From Lentzea kentuckyensis (GTDB lineage: Bacteria; Actinomycetota; Actinomycetes; Mycobacteriales; Pseudonocardiaceae), in contig NZ_MUYM01000017.1 in assembly GCF_002150765.1 (NCBI RefSeq), positions 102,662-166,661 on the forward strand: a DNA stretch of 64,000 bases. The letters are read 5' to 3'. The notes below the pieces were generated by a model, which saw only the letters and a list, made by a program, of their open reading frames with translations, was not told where the DNA came from and ran no database searches. This document shows, in pieces, positions 20,969-30,948 of this stretch; the stretch's first letter is position 1, and each line of letters opens with the position of its first letter. The translations under genes were made by a program, and so were the position numbers.

Positions 20969-21391
20969 GTGGCACAGCGCGCGCTTCCCGAGGGGCGCTA
21001 CAGCAAACAGAGTCGCAAACCGCTGTCCAAGTGGACGCGCTGGGCGTTACTCACTGTAGCCGTGGCGGTGGGTGCCGTCGTCGCCTTCGTCGGTTACCGA
21101 AATCTCGGCACAAAGCCGATCGAGGCGAAGCAGACCGCGTTCAACTTCCTCGGCGACGACCGCGTACAGGTCAGTTTCGAGGTTTCCCGAGATCAACCGG
21201 AGCGCGCCGCCGTCTGCATCATTCGGGCCCGATCCAAGGACGGGGACGAAGCAGGCAGACGCGAAGTTCTGGTTCCGCCGGGAAATTCGCTCGTCGTCGA
21301 GACAACAGTTCTCCGCACCTCGAAGCCGCCGGTCACCGGCGAGGTGTTCGGGTGCTCCTACCAGGTTCCCGCCTACTTGTCCACGAGCTAG
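20969..21391 (+). CDS. DUF4307 domain-containing membrane protein
   Basis: This 140-residue protein has one N-terminal membrane helix ([20 protein letters not shown], about 26-45) and an extracytoplasmic beta-rich domain. Conserved features are [25 protein letters not shown] and a C-terminal GCSYQVP. DUF4307 proteins are actinobacterial and typically lie beside mca and greA, as here; their function is unknown. GTG 20969 is preceded by a strong GAGGAGGA site at 20952-20959. A terminator lies between it and greA. Confidence 0.88.
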   Translation: MAQRALPEGRYSKQSRKPLSKWTRWALLTVAVAVGAVVAFVGYRNLGTKPIEAKQTAFNFLGDDRVQVSFEVSRDQPERAAVCIIRARSKDGDEAGRREVLVPPGNSLVVETTVLRTSKPPVTGEVFGCSYQVPAYLSTS

Positions 21392-21483
21392 CGGCCAAGC
21401 GGGTGATCTGCGGTTTAAACGGCGAGATGGGGAACAAATCGCCGTCGCTGAACGTTGTCTTCGTGTTACTATTGCCGCTCAAG

Positions 21484-21510
21484 CACGGCCCCGGCGCGGG
21501 CCGTGTTTTT
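21484..21510 (+). terminator. Rho-independent terminator or attenuator before greA
   Basis: Stem CACGGCCC (21484-21491) pairs with GGGCCGTG (21498-21505) around a 6-base loop and is followed by TTTTT at 21506-21510. It lies between the DUF4307 gene and greA. It either ends the upstream transcript or attenuates entry into greA, which then needs its own promoter. Confidence 0.8.
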
Positions 21511-21584
21511 CCGTTCCGGGCCCCCGGCCCGGGAACTATCTGGGGCACACGTGTGCGCCAGAGCAAGACGAGGAGTTGGTGACC

Positions 21585-22073
21585 GTGAGCGACACCCAGG
21601 TGACCTGGCTGACCCAGGAGGCCTACGACCGGCTCAAGGCTGAGCTGGACGAACTTATCGCGTACCGCCCGGTCATGGCTGCCGAGATCAACGCCCGTCG
21701 CGAAGAGGGCGACCTCCGCGAGAACGGCGGCTACCACGCGGCACGCGAGGAGCAGGGCAAGCAGGAGGCGCGCATCCGCCAGCTGCACGAGCTGCTCCAG
21801 GCCGCGAAGGTCGGCGAAGCCCCCACCACCAAGGGTGTCGCGGCGCCGGGCACGGTGCTCACGATCCGTTACGACGGCGACGACGAGACCGAGACCTTCC
21901 TGCTCGCGACCCGCGAAGAGGGCGCGCACGGCGAGATGGAGGTCTACTCCCCGGTGTCGCCGCTCGGCAAGGCGCTCAACGGCGCGAAGGACGGTGAGAC
22001 CGTCGAGTACGAGCTGCCCAACGGCAAGCTCCAGAAGGTCACGCTGATCTCCGCTGTTCCGTACTCCGCGTAG
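21585..22073 (+). CDS. greA: Transcription elongation factor GreA
   Basis: The 162-residue protein has the two GreA parts. The N-terminal coiled coil bears the acidic tip motif [18 protein letters not shown] (about residues 43-60). The C-terminal FKBP-like domain has [23 protein letters not shown]. GreA stimulates RNA cleavage by backtracked RNA polymerase. GTG 21585 is chosen because AGGAG at 21571-21575 has proper spacing; length matches mycobacterial GreA (164 aa). A terminator follows immediately. Confidence 0.95.
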   Translation: MSDTQVTWLTQEAYDRLKAELDELIAYRPVMAAEINARREEGDLRENGGYHAAREEQGKQEARIRQLHELLQAAKVGEAPTTKGVAAPGTVLTIRYDGDDETETFLLATREEGAHGEMEVYSPVSPLGKALNGAKDGETVEYELPNGKLQKVTLISAVPYSA

Positions 22074-22104
22074 CAGCCATCACGAACTTTTTGAAATAGG
22101 CACT

Positions 22105-22141
22105 GGGCCGGTCACTTCGGTGACCGGCCCCGTCCTTTTTT
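22105..22141. terminator. Terminator shared by greA and the Lrp-type gene
   Basis: An 11-bp perfect stem, GGGCCGGTCAC (22105-22115) with GTGACCGGCCC (22120-22130), has a TTCG tetraloop and is followed by TTTTTT at 22136-22141. It ends greA. The convergent Lrp gene stops inside it at 22112, so it probably serves both strands. Confidence 0.92.
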
Positions 22142-22630
22142 CACGCGTTCCAGGAGCGGCCGCACGCGTGGGGGCACTGGTGTGGACAAAGCGATCGACG
22201 TCGACAGCCGTCGCACGTGCGGCACGTCGACGATGTGATCGACCACGCGCTGCAGGTCCGCGTTCGACCTCGCGACCATTCGCACGAACAGATCGCCCTG
22301 GCCGGTCGTCGCGTGCACCTCGCACACCTCGCTGATCGCGGCCAGCCCCTCGCACACCTCCGCGCGCCGGCCCTGCGCGATCTCCACCACCGCGAACGCC
22401 GTCAGCCCGTACCCCATCGCGCCGAGGTCCAGTGCCGGCGGGAACCCGGTGAGCACGCCTTTGTCGACGAGGCGGTCGAGCCGGGCCTGGACCGTTCCCC
22501 GTGCGACGCCCAGTCGCCGCGAGCATTCGAGGACGCCCAGCCGCGGCTCGTCTGTCAAGAGCAACAGCAGCCTTGCGTCGAGTTCGTCGACGGGCTGGTC
22601 AGAGTGCTCACTCTGCTGATCGCTGGCCAC
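22112..22630 (-). CDS. Lrp/AsnC family transcriptional regulator
   Basis: The 172-residue protein has an N-terminal helix-turn-helix (LGVLECSRRLGVARGTVQARLDRL, about 30-53) and a C-terminal RAM effector-binding domain (AVVEIAQGRRAEVCEGLA...GQGDLFVRMVARSNADL). It lies divergently from hpd with a near-palindrome between them. It most likely controls tyrosine/4-hydroxyphenylpyruvate breakdown, with an aromatic amino acid or intermediate as the ligand. That link is from position, not proof. The start is GTG 22630. Confidence 0.9.
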   Translation of the reverse strand: MASDQQSEHSDQPVDELDARLLLLLTDEPRLGVLECSRRLGVARGTVQARLDRLVDKGVLTGFPPALDLGAMGYGLTAFAVVEIAQGRRAEVCEGLAAISEVCEVHATTGQGDLFVRMVARSNADLQRVVDHIVDVPHVRRLSTSIALSTPVPPRVRPLLERVKKGRGRSPK

Positions 22631-22637
22631 AGATCAC

Positions 22638-22652
22638 TGTACAAAATGTTCA
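22638..22652. promoter_or_regulatory. Candidate Lrp operator in the hpd promoter region
   Basis: TGTACAAAATGTTCA is an imperfect palindrome (TGnACA-AAA-TGTnCA) in the 74-base gap between the regulator and hpd. Lrp/AsnC proteins bind AT-rich palindromes of this size, and the gap is unusually AT-rich for this genome. Confidence 0.5.
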
Positions 22653-22701
22653 GCAAAATCGCTGACTGTTGCTCACCCTGCTAGGTCGACTCATGCTGTG
22701 A

Positions 22702-23886
<1,185 letters not shown>

Positions 23887-23940
23887 TGGCATTCCCCCGG
23901 TAGGCTGCTTCACGGGGGATACACATCGTGGGGAGGTGGC

Positions 23941-24186
23941 ATGGCACTCGTACGACGCGTGGCCGCGGTGATTCCGCTGGTCGGAGCCGTGACCACGGCT
24001 GCGGCACTGACCGGAGCGGCGTTCTTGACCGTGGCGCACGCCGGCTGTGACGAGGCCGGCCGCTTCGTCCGCACCGGCGATTCGATCGAGTTCGTCGGCG
24101 GCTGTGTCAACGGCGCCGACCTACCGGCGGCGCCGATGACCGAGGCCGAGAACGTGGACAGGTTCGGCGGCTCCAAAAAGCCTTAG
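23941..24186 (+). CDS. Small secreted protein (81 aa)
   Basis: The frame from ATG 23941 has a basic, hydrophobic N-terminus (ALVRRVAAVIPLVGAVTTAA ending TVAHAG), consistent with a signal peptide cleaved near residue 34. The remaining mature peptide is about 47 residues with two cysteines (GCDEAG and GGCVNG) that could form a disulfide. A GGAGG site lies just upstream. It is followed by a strong bidirectional terminator. The function is unknown. Confidence 0.72.
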   Translation: MALVRRVAAVIPLVGAVTTAAALTGAAFLTVAHAGCDEAGRFVRTGDSIEFVGGCVNGADLPAAPMTEAENVDRFGGSKKP

Positions 24187-24193
24187 CAAACGG

Positions 24194-24242
24194 CACGCGG
24201 GGGCCCCGCGTTTCCCTGGAGGAAACGCGGGGTCCCCGCGTG
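24194..24242. terminator. Bidirectional terminator, copy 1 of a repeated CGCGGGG hairpin
   Basis: Two 22-base arms (24194-24215 and 24221-24242), pairing fully apart from one G-T wobble, flank a 5-base loop. Arm core is CACGCGGGG-CCCCGCGTTTCC. It separates a small + strand gene from convergent metB. A closely similar hairpin occurs at 36052-36104. Confidence 0.85.
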
Positions 24243-24246
24243 CATT

Positions 24247-25392
24247 TCAGCCCAGCGCTTCGAGCAGGTCGGCCACCAGGTCGTCGCCGGACTCGATGCC
24301 CACCGAGACGCGCACCAGGTCAGCGGGGACTTCCAGCATGGAGCCCGCGGTCGACGCGTGCGTCATCTTGCCGGGGTGCTCGATCAGCGACTCGACGCCG
24401 CCGAGCGACTCCGCCAGCGTGAACAGCTTGGTCCGCGCGCACACCTCGAGCGCCGCCTCCTCGCCGCCCTCGACGAGGAACGACACCATGCCGCCGAACC
24501 GGCGCATCTGCTTGGCCGCGACGACGTGGCCGGGGTGCGACTCCAGGCCGGGGTAGATGACCTTCCGGACCCGCGGGTGCCGCGTCAGGGCCTCCGCCAC
24601 CAGCTCTGCGTTGTCGGAGTGCTTCTCCATCCGCAGCTCGAGGGTCTTGATGCCGCGCAACGTGAGGTAGGCGTCGAACGGGCCGGGCACCGCGCCCGCG
24701 CCGTTCTGCAGGAACCCGAACGCCGCGTCGATCTCCTCGTCGGAGGTGATGAGAGCGCCGCCCACGACGTCCGAGTGGCCGCCGACGTACTTGGTCGTCG
24801 AGTGCAGCACCACGTCCGCGCCCAGCTCCAGCGGGGTCTGCAGGGCGGGCGAGGCGAAGGTGTTGTCGACGACGAGCTTGGCGCCTGACTCGTGCGCGAC
24901 GGAGGCGATGGCCGCGATGTCGCCGATGTTCAGCAGCGGGTTGGTCGGCGTCTCGATCCACACGAGCTTCGTGGCGGGCGTGATGGCCGCGCGGATGGCG
25001 TCCACGTCCGAGACCGGCGCCGGCGAGTGGGTGACGCCCCACTTCGAGAAGACCTTGTCGATCAGCCGGAACGTGCCGCCGTAGGCGTCGTTCGGGATGA
25101 CGATGTGGTCGCCGGGCTTGAGGAACGTGCGCAGCGCCGCATCGGTCGCACCCATGCCGGAGGAGAACGCACGGCCGTAGCGCCCGCGTTCCAGCGAGGC
25201 GAGGCACGTCTCGAGCGCGCGGCGGGTCGGGTTGCCGGTCCGCGAGTACTCGAAGCCCTCACGCAGACCGCCGACGCCGTCCTGGGCGTACGTGGAGGTC
25301 GCGTAGATGGGCACGTTCACCGCACCCGTGGTCGGGTCCGGGTCCTGACCGGCGTGGATCGCCCTGGTGGCGAAGCCGTATGGGGTGCTCAT
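24247..25392 (-). CDS. metB: Cystathionine gamma-synthase
   Basis: The 381-residue PLP enzyme is of the Cys/Met metabolism family. The PLP lysine is in HSTTKYVGGHSDVVGG and the cofactor-binding sequences include SSGMGATDAALRTFL and VVDNTFASP. The C-terminal SLGGVESLIEHP and the DLVRVSVGIES ending are typical. MetB joins O-acyl-homoserine and cysteine to cystathionine; family members may also have lyase activity, so a reverse role is possible next to cbs. ATG 25392 overlaps the upstream stop (ATGA) in an RDD-unknown-metB operon. Confidence 0.92.
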   Translation of the reverse strand: MSTPYGFATRAIHAGQDPDPTTGAVNVPIYATSTYAQDGVGGLREGFEYSRTGNPTRRALETCLASLERGRYGRAFSSGMGATDAALRTFLKPGDHIVIPNDAYGGTFRLIDKVFSKWGVTHSPAPVSDVDAIRAAITPATKLVWIETPTNPLLNIGDIAAIASVAHESGAKLVVDNTFASPALQTPLELGADVVLHSTTKYVGGHSDVVGGALITSDEEIDAAFGFLQNGAGAVPGPFDAYLTLRGIKTLELRMEKHSDNAELVAEALTRHPRVRKVIYPGLESHPGHVVAAKQMRRFGGMVSFLVEGGEEAALEVCARTKLFTLAESLGGVESLIEHPGKMTHASTAGSMLEVPADLVRVSVGIESGDDLVADLLEALG

Positions 25393-25925
25393 GTCCGAAG
25401 GGTACTCACCCATCTGGCGGTCGACGGCAAGAGTCCAAGGAGTGAACCGGCCACCGCGAACAGCAGTGTTAGCCACACGGTGTCCTGCACGTGCAGCAGC
25501 GCGAACGCCAGCACGGGCACCACGGCGCCGAAGGGGAACTCCTGCAAAATCGCGATCAGCACGATGCCGAGCACCACCACGGCACCAACTGGTAGCAGGA
25601 ACCTGCCGAACCCCACCCTCAGGCACAGCAGCAGGCCGCCGATGAGCAGCAGCACGGCGGCGAGAACCTGCAGCACCAAGAGGACCAGCGGGGTGACGGC
25701 GTTGATCAGAAACCCGAACGTTCCCCCGAACTGCGCCAGCGCCCAGATCGTGCCGACCAGGATGACGAGACCGGCCAGCGCACCGCACACGCCGCCGAGC
25801 ACGCCCGTCGCACCACTCGGGCGCGCCGGACCTGGACCAGGACCCGGATGGCCTGGTCCCTGATACGGGCCAGCCCCCGGCCACTGGGAAGTGGCCGGGG
25901 GCTGGTACGGCTGCTGCGGGTTCAC
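25389..25925 (-). CDS. Hypothetical membrane protein (178 aa)
   Basis: It starts at GTG 25925, inside the stop of the RDD gene (GTGA), with a Pro/Gln/Gly-rich N-terminal tail (about 1-45). About four hydrophobic segments follow (GVCGALAGLVILVGTIWAL, AVTPLVLLVLQVLAAVLLLIGGLLL, LLPVGAVVVLGIVLIAIL and DTVWLTLLFAVAGSLLGLLP). The composition resembles its RDD neighbour. It is translationally coupled to metB downstream. The function is unknown; longer readings upstream are out of keeping and overlap the RDD gene. Confidence 0.75.
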   Translation of the reverse strand: MNPQQPYQPPATSQWPGAGPYQGPGHPGPGPGPARPSGATGVLGGVCGALAGLVILVGTIWALAQFGGTFGFLINAVTPLVLLVLQVLAAVLLLIGGLLLCLRVGFGRFLLPVGAVVVLGIVLIAILQEFPFGAVVPVLAFALLHVQDTVWLTLLFAVAGSLLGLLPSTARWVSTLRT

Positions 25926-27019
25926 CAACCCTGCTGCTGTCCGCCGTAACCCTGCTGCGGCGGCTGGCCGTAGCCACCCGGCTGCTGGGGCTGCTGCGGG
26001 TAGCCACCGGTGCCCGGCTGCTGCGGGTAACCACCGGTGCCGCCGCCGTACTGCGAAGCGGTCTCCGGGGCGTTGACCACGATGGTCTTCATGATCTTGT
26101 CGGCCCAGGTCTGCTTCTTCGGCTCCCACAACGGAGCGAAGAAGCCCGCGTAGCACGGCAGGGCGTCGACGATGTGGCACAGCTGGCGCACGAACACGGT
26201 GCCGCCACCGATCGGCTGCTGCGTCTCCTCGCCGACCAGCTTGATCTTCGCGATCTTCTTGCCGATCGTCTGACCGGTCTGGCCCTGCTTGATGATCGTG
26301 TTCCAGATCACGAAGCCGGCGTAACCGAGCCAGAGGACCAGGCTGATGATGCCGAAGATGATCGCGATGCCGCTGTCACCGGTGGACGCGCCGATCAGGC
26401 CGAGCACCAGCACCAGGACGTAGACCACGACCAGAGGCGCGGCGACGTCGATCAGGTAGGCGACGAAGCGCGAACCCCACTCCGCGTAGCCGGTCGGAGG
26501 CGGCGGTGCCATGCCGTAACCGGCGGGCACGCCACCGTAGGCGGGCTGACCGTACGGCTGCTGCGGCTGGCCGTACGGGTTGGACTGCGGAGCACCGTAC
26601 GGCTGCTGCGGCTGACCGTAGGGCTGCTGCTGCGGCTGGCCGTACGGGTTCGACTGCGGAGCACCGTAGGGCGGCTGCTGCGGGGCGCCGTAGGCAGGCG
26701 GCTGCTGCTGCGGAGCGCCGTACGGGGGCGACGGCGGCTGGGCGGGGAAACCGCCGGAGCCGGGCCCCTGTGCCGGGAAGCCACCCGAACCGGGAGCTGC
26801 CGAGGGCGGCACCTGGCCGGGGCTGACGACCTGGGTGGCGTCCGCGTTCTGCTGATGTGCGGCGGGAGCCTGACCAGGCGAGACGACCTGCGTCGCGTCC
26901 GGGTTCGGGTTCGCCGCAGAGGGCTGGCCACCTCCCGGGACGATCTGCGTGGCGTCCGCGTTGGGCTCCTGCTGCGGCTGACCGCCGAACTGGTTTCCTG
27001 GCGGCTGCGGAGCGTTCAT
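25922..27019 (-). CDS. RDD family membrane protein with Pro/Gln/Gly-rich tails (Pra-like)
   Basis: The 365-residue protein has a long disordered N-terminus (about 1-180) rich in P, Q, G and Y. An RDD membrane domain follows (AEWGSRFVAYLIDVAAPLVVVYVLVLVLGL... QTIGKKIAKIKLVGEE, about 185-320). The protein ends in another Gln/Gly-rich tail. It corresponds in position and type to M. tuberculosis Rv1078 (proline-rich antigen homologue). The N-terminal tail holds three copies of a DATQ-[IV]-V motif (about residues 22, 41 and 60), which resemble FHA-domain phosphothreonine ligands. The tail also has several YGQPQQPYG-like repeats. The function is unknown. Confidence 0.88.
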   Translation of the reverse strand: MNAPQPPGNQFGGQPQQEPNADATQIVPGGGQPSAANPNPDATQVVSPGQAPAAHQQNADATQVVSPGQVPPSAAPGSGGFPAQGPGSGGFPAQPPSPPYGAPQQQPPAYGAPQQPPYGAPQSNPYGQPQQQPYGQPQQPYGAPQSNPYGQPQQPYGQPAYGGVPAGYGMAPPPPTGYAEWGSRFVAYLIDVAAPLVVVYVLVLVLGLIGASTGDSGIAIIFGIISLVLWLGYAGFVIWNTIIKQGQTGQTIGKKIAKIKLVGEETQQPIGGGTVFVRQLCHIVDALPCYAGFFAPLWEPKKQTWADKIMKTIVVNAPETASQYGGGTGGYPQQPGTGGYPQQPQQPGGYGQPPQQGYGGQQQGW

Positions 27020-27106
27020 CCGGTTTCCAACCCCCTTGGCTGGGCCGTGTGTGAATAAGACTGATGATCTGGGGCGTCACGCTATCGGACGCACCGGCTT
27101 CTACGC

Positions 27107-28477
27107 TCAGCGACCAGCCAAGAACCCCAGAATGTCCTGCCGAGTTACGACTCCGGCAGGCTTTCCGTCCTCCAGGACCAGGGCCGCGTCCGCGTTCGAC
27201 AGCGCGTTCATCGCGATGCCGACGGGTTCACCGGCGCCGAGCGTGGGCAGCGGCGGCGACATGTGCTTGTCGAGGCGGTCCGCGAGCTGCGCCTTGCCGG
27301 TGAACAGGGCGTCGAGCAGGTCTCGCTCGTTCACCGCGCCCGCGACCTCGGCGGCCATGATGGGCGGCTCGGCGTTCACGACGGGCATCTGCGAGACGCC
27401 GAACTCGCGCAGGATCGCGACCGCGTCACCCACGGTCTCGTTCGGGTGCGCGTGGACGAGGTCGGGGAGCATGCCGCCCTTGCGACGGAGCACGTCGCCG
27501 ACGGTCGCGCCGGTCGAGTCCGGCGGGAGGAAGCCGTAGGAGGCCATCCAGCGGTCGTTGAAGACCTTCGACAGGTAGCCGCGGCCACCGTCGGGAAGGA
27601 TCACGACCACGACGGCGTCTTCCGGCAGGTCCTTCGCGATGCGCAGCGCCGCGGCGGCCGCCATGCCGCAGGAACCGCCGACGAGCAGGCCCTCCTCGCG
27701 GGCGAGGCGGCGGGTGATGTCGAACGAGTCCGCGTCCGAGACCTCGACGATCTGGTCGCAGATGGTCTTGTCGTACGCCTCCGGCCAGAAGTCCTCGCCG
27801 ACGCCCTCGACCAGGTACGGCCGGCCGGTGCCACCGGAGTAGACGGAGCCCTCCGGGTCCGCGCCGATGACCTGCACGGCGCCGTTCGAGGCCTCCTTGA
27901 GGAAGCGGCCGGTGCCGGAGATCGTGCCGCCGGTGCCGACGCCCGCGACGAAGTGCGTGATCTTGCCCTCGGTCTGGCGCCAGATCTCGGGGCCGGTCTG
28001 GTGGTAGTGGCTCGCCGGGTTCTCCGGGTTGGAGTACTGGTTCGGCTTCCACGCGCCCGGGATCTCGCGAACGAGCCGGTCCGAGACGTTGTAGTAGGAG
28101 TCCGGGTGCTCGGGCGCGACGGCGGTCGGGCACACCACGACCTCGGCGCCGTAGGCCTTGAGGACGTTGCGCTTGTCCTCGCTGACCTTGTCCGGGCACA
28201 CGAACACGCACTTGTAGCCCTTGCGCTGGGCGACCAGGGCCAGCCCGACGCCGGTGTTGCCCGAGGTCGGCTCGACGATCGTGCCGCCGGGCCGCAGCTC
28301 ACCCGAGCGCTCGGCCGCCTCGACCATCCGCAGCGCGATGCGGTCCTTCACGCTGCCGCCGGGGTTCAGGTACTCGACCTTGGCCAGCACCGTGGCCTTG
28401 ATTCCCGACGTCAGGGAGTTGAGCTTCACCAGCGGCGTGTTACCGACCAGATCAACGACGTGCTCGACGTACTCCAC
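27107..28477 (-). CDS. cbs: Cystathionine beta-synthase
   Basis: The 456-residue enzyme has an N-terminal PLP domain with the lysine in GGSVKDRIA (K44), substrate loop PTSGNTGVG and GVGTGGTISGTG. Two C-terminal CBS domains follow (about 340-456), ending VVTRQDILGFLAGR. It condenses serine and homocysteine to cystathionine, the first step of transsulfuration. Length and CBS pair match mycobacterial Cbs (Rv1077). GTG 28477 is the start. It is followed 87 bases downstream by the RDD-unknown-metB operon, so sulfur-amino-acid genes cluster here. Confidence 0.94.
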   Translation of the reverse strand: MEYVEHVVDLVGNTPLVKLNSLTSGIKATVLAKVEYLNPGGSVKDRIALRMVEAAERSGELRPGGTIVEPTSGNTGVGLALVAQRKGYKCVFVCPDKVSEDKRNVLKAYGAEVVVCPTAVAPEHPDSYYNVSDRLVREIPGAWKPNQYSNPENPASHYHQTGPEIWRQTEGKITHFVAGVGTGGTISGTGRFLKEASNGAVQVIGADPEGSVYSGGTGRPYLVEGVGEDFWPEAYDKTICDQIVEVSDADSFDITRRLAREEGLLVGGSCGMAAAAALRIAKDLPEDAVVVVILPDGGRGYLSKVFNDRWMASYGFLPPDSTGATVGDVLRRKGGMLPDLVHAHPNETVGDAVAILREFGVSQMPVVNAEPPIMAAEVAGAVNERDLLDALFTGKAQLADRLDKHMSPPLPTLGAGEPVGIAMNALSNADAALVLEDGKPAGVVTRQDILGFLAGR

Positions 28478-28596
28478 CGGTATCTACTCCCCTGCTCCCA
28501 CTCTCCGAGATAGCGGAACGAAGCCTAGCTCTAGCGACGGCGGAGGTTAATTCGAACAGCGGTACCGACGATTCATCTGGAAAGGGGGTGTTGCGG

Positions 28597-29469
28597 ATGA
28601 TCGGACTGAGAACGCTGCGAGCGCTGGCGATGGCCGCCGCGACGCTCGGAGGTCTCTCGGGCGCGCTGGTGGGGCTGCTGAACGAGCAGGGCAGGCGCGC
28701 TCGGGTGGCCATCGGCGTGCTGGAGCACCTCTGGCCCGCACCGGACGGCGTGTACCTCGACGACGGCCGCGATCCACTGCGGTTCGCGGTGCTCGGCGAC
28801 TCGATGGCGGTGGGTGTCGGTGTGACGCATCCCTCGCAGATGCCGGGCGTGTTGCTGGCCCAGGCGCTGGCCGAGGAAGCCGGCCGGCCGGTGCGCCTGT
28901 CGACCTGCGCCATCAGCGGCTCGACCACGCGCGACCTGCTGCGGCAGATCGACGTGGCCCTGCTGGGCGCGCCCCAGGTGGCGCTGATCATCATCGGCGC
29001 GAACGACGTGACGTCGCGGATCAGCGTCCGCGAGTCCGCTTCGTTGCTGGGCGAGCAGGTCCGCAAGCTGCGCGCCATCGGGTGCGGTGTCGTCGTCGGC
29101 ACCTGCCCCGACCTCGGCACGGTGCGGCCGATTCCGCAGCCGTTGCGGCTGGTCGGCCATCAGTACAGCCTGCGGCTGGCGGCGGCGCAGACCGAGGTCG
29201 TCAAGCGGGCCGGCGGCGTACCGGTGTCGTTGGGGAACCTGCTGGCCCCGGAGTTCACCGCGCGGCACGTCGACATGTTCAGCACCGACCGATTTCATCC
29301 CAGCGCCACCGGCTACGAAGCCGCGGCGGGAGTGCTGCTGGCGCCGTTGTGCCAGGTGGCGGGACTGTGGCCGGGCTGGGCCGTCACCCCGCTCCCGGTG
29401 CGTTCCGCGGCGGCCATGGCCGTGGGACCGTCCAGATGGCCGACGTGGCTGCAGAAGCGGCACGCCTGA
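28597..29469 (+). CDS. SGNH/GDSL family hydrolase, membrane-anchored (Rv1075c-like)
   Basis: The 290-residue protein has an N-terminal hydrophobic segment (RALAMAAATLGGLSGALVGLL). The SGNH blocks are FAVLGDSMAVGVG (block I Ser), IIIGANDVTSR (block III Asn) and TDRFHPSATGY (catalytic Asp/His). It would act as an extracytoplasmic esterase or thioesterase. The same neighbour of cbs in M. tuberculosis (Rv1075c) is a GDSL lipase/thioesterase. ATG 28597 is chosen since AAAGGGGG at 28581-28588 gives spacing 8; GTG 28588 has none. It is divergent from cbs. Confidence 0.88.
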   Translation: MIGLRTLRALAMAAATLGGLSGALVGLLNEQGRRARVAIGVLEHLWPAPDGVYLDDGRDPLRFAVLGDSMAVGVGVTHPSQMPGVLLAQALAEEAGRPVRLSTCAISGSTTRDLLRQIDVALLGAPQVALIIIGANDVTSRISVRESASLLGEQVRKLRAIGCGVVVGTCPDLGTVRPIPQPLRLVGHQYSLRLAAAQTEVVKRAGGVPVSLGNLLAPEFTARHVDMFSTDRFHPSATGYEAAAGVLLAPLCQVAGLWPGWAVTPLPVRSAAAMAVGPSRWPTWLQKRHA

Positions 29470-29560
29470 GTTTCGGAATCCTCGTCACTCGCGCTGGCCG
29501 GGGTGAGCGGGCGTTAACTAGGCTCGACGGCAACCTTGACTCTCAACGAGGAGTTTCGTG

Positions 29561-30781
29561 ATGCCAGAGGCCGTGATCGTCTCCGCTGCCCGCTCCCCCA
29601 TCGGCCGCGCGGGCAAGGGCTCGCTGAAGGACCTGCGGCCGGACGACCTCGCGGCGCGGATGGTGCGGGCGGCGCTCGACAAGGTGCCGCAGCTCGACCC
29701 CGCGCAGATCGACGACCTGATGCTCGGCTGCGGCCTGCCCGGTGGTGAGCAGGGCTTCAACATGGCGCGCGTCGTCTCCGTGCTGCTCGGCCAGGACTCA
29801 CTGCCCGGCACGACCGTCACGCGGTACTGCGCCTCGTCGCTGCAGACCACGCGCATGGCCCTGCACGCCATCAAGGCGGGCGAAGGTGACGTGTTCATCT
29901 CGGCCGGTGTCGAGATGGTGTCGCGGTTCGCCAAGGGCAGCTCCGACTCGTGGCCGGACACGCACAACCCGCTGTTCGGTGACGCCGAGGCCCGCACGGC
30001 CGCCACGGCTGCTTCCGGCGCCTCGGAATGGGTGGACCCGCGGTCTCTCGACGTCGTGCCGGACGTCTACATCCCGATGGGTCAGACCGCCGAGAACCTG
30101 GCGCTGCTGAAGGGCGTCTCGCGTCAGGAGATGGACGAGTTCGGCGTCCGCTCGCAGAACCTCGCCGAGAAGGCCATCGCCAACGGCTTCTGGGCCCGCG
30201 AGATCACCCCGGTGACGCTGCCCGACGGCACCGTGGTCTCCGCCGACGACGGCCCGCGCGCCGGCGTCAGCTATGAGGCCGTGTCGCAGCTGAAGCCCGT
30301 GTTCCGCCCCGACGGCCGCATCAACGCCGGCAACTGCTGCCCGCTCAACGACGGCGCCGCCGCTCTCGTGATCATGTCCGACACGAAGGCCCGCGAGCTC
30401 GGCATCACGCCGCTCGCCCGGATCGTCTCGACGGGCGTCTCAGGTCTGTCGCCGGAGATCATGGGCCTCGGCCCGGTCGAGGCGTCGAAGCGCGCGCTGG
30501 CTCTCGCCGGGCTGTCGGTGTCCGACATCGACCTGGTGGAGATCAACGAGGCGTTCGCCGCCCAGGTGATTCCGTCGTACCAGGACCTCGGAATCGAATT
30601 GGATCGTTTGAACGTGAATGGTGGCGCGATCGCCGTCGGCCACCCGTTCGGCATGACCGGTGCGCGCATCACCACGACCTTGATCAATTCTCTGCAGTTC
30701 CACGACAAGCAGTTCGGTCTTGAGACCATGTGCGTGGGTGGCGGCCAGGGCATGGCGATGGTGATCGAACGCCTCAGCTGA
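29561..30781 (+). CDS. fadA: Acetyl-CoA C-acetyltransferase (thiolase)
   Basis: The 406-residue thiolase has the acylated Cys in VTRYCASSLQTTR (C90), the His in VGHPFGMTGARI and the second Cys in CVGGGQGMAM. It catalyses thiolytic cleavage of 3-ketoacyl-CoA or the reverse condensation, in fatty acid or other degradation. ATG 29561 follows GAGGAG by 7 bases; a GTG three bases earlier is too close. It occupies the place of M. tuberculosis fadA3 (Rv1074c) in the conserved block. A terminator stem follows. Confidence 0.93.
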   Translation: MPEAVIVSAARSPIGRAGKGSLKDLRPDDLAARMVRAALDKVPQLDPAQIDDLMLGCGLPGGEQGFNMARVVSVLLGQDSLPGTTVTRYCASSLQTTRMALHAIKAGEGDVFISAGVEMVSRFAKGSSDSWPDTHNPLFGDAEARTAATAASGASEWVDPRSLDVVPDVYIPMGQTAENLALLKGVSRQEMDEFGVRSQNLAEKAIANGFWAREITPVTLPDGTVVSADDGPRAGVSYEAVSQLKPVFRPDGRINAGNCCPLNDGAAALVIMSDTKARELGITPLARIVSTGVSGLSPEIMGLGPVEASKRALALAGLSVSDIDLVEINEAFAAQVIPSYQDLGIELDRLNVNGGAIAVGHPFGMTGARITTTLINSLQFHDKQFGLETMCVGGGQGMAMVIERLS

Positions 30782-30816
30782 TCTGGGGATTCCTCAAGAT
30801 CTGCAAATTGACGCTT

Positions 30817-30853
30817 GCAAGTAGCTCCGCTTCACCCGAACGGAGCTACTTGC
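30817..30853 (+). terminator. Terminator after the thiolase gene
   Basis: A 13-bp perfect stem, GCAAGTAGCTCCG (30817-30829) with CGGAGCTACTTGC (30841-30853), has an 11-base loop. It lies 36 bases after the stop. Confidence 0.8.
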
Positions 30854-30948
30854 CTGCCACCTTTCTGCCGATGAGATGAATCGTCGCGCAACGGCGTCAT
30901 CGGGCAAGGGGAAGTCCGTCCCTACCGACGAGCAAGGAGGGGTCGGAC

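Noticed and set aside
24247..28477. A SAM or cobalamin riboswitch controlling metB or cbs
   Set aside because: No riboswitch-like conserved core was seen in the short upstream gaps.
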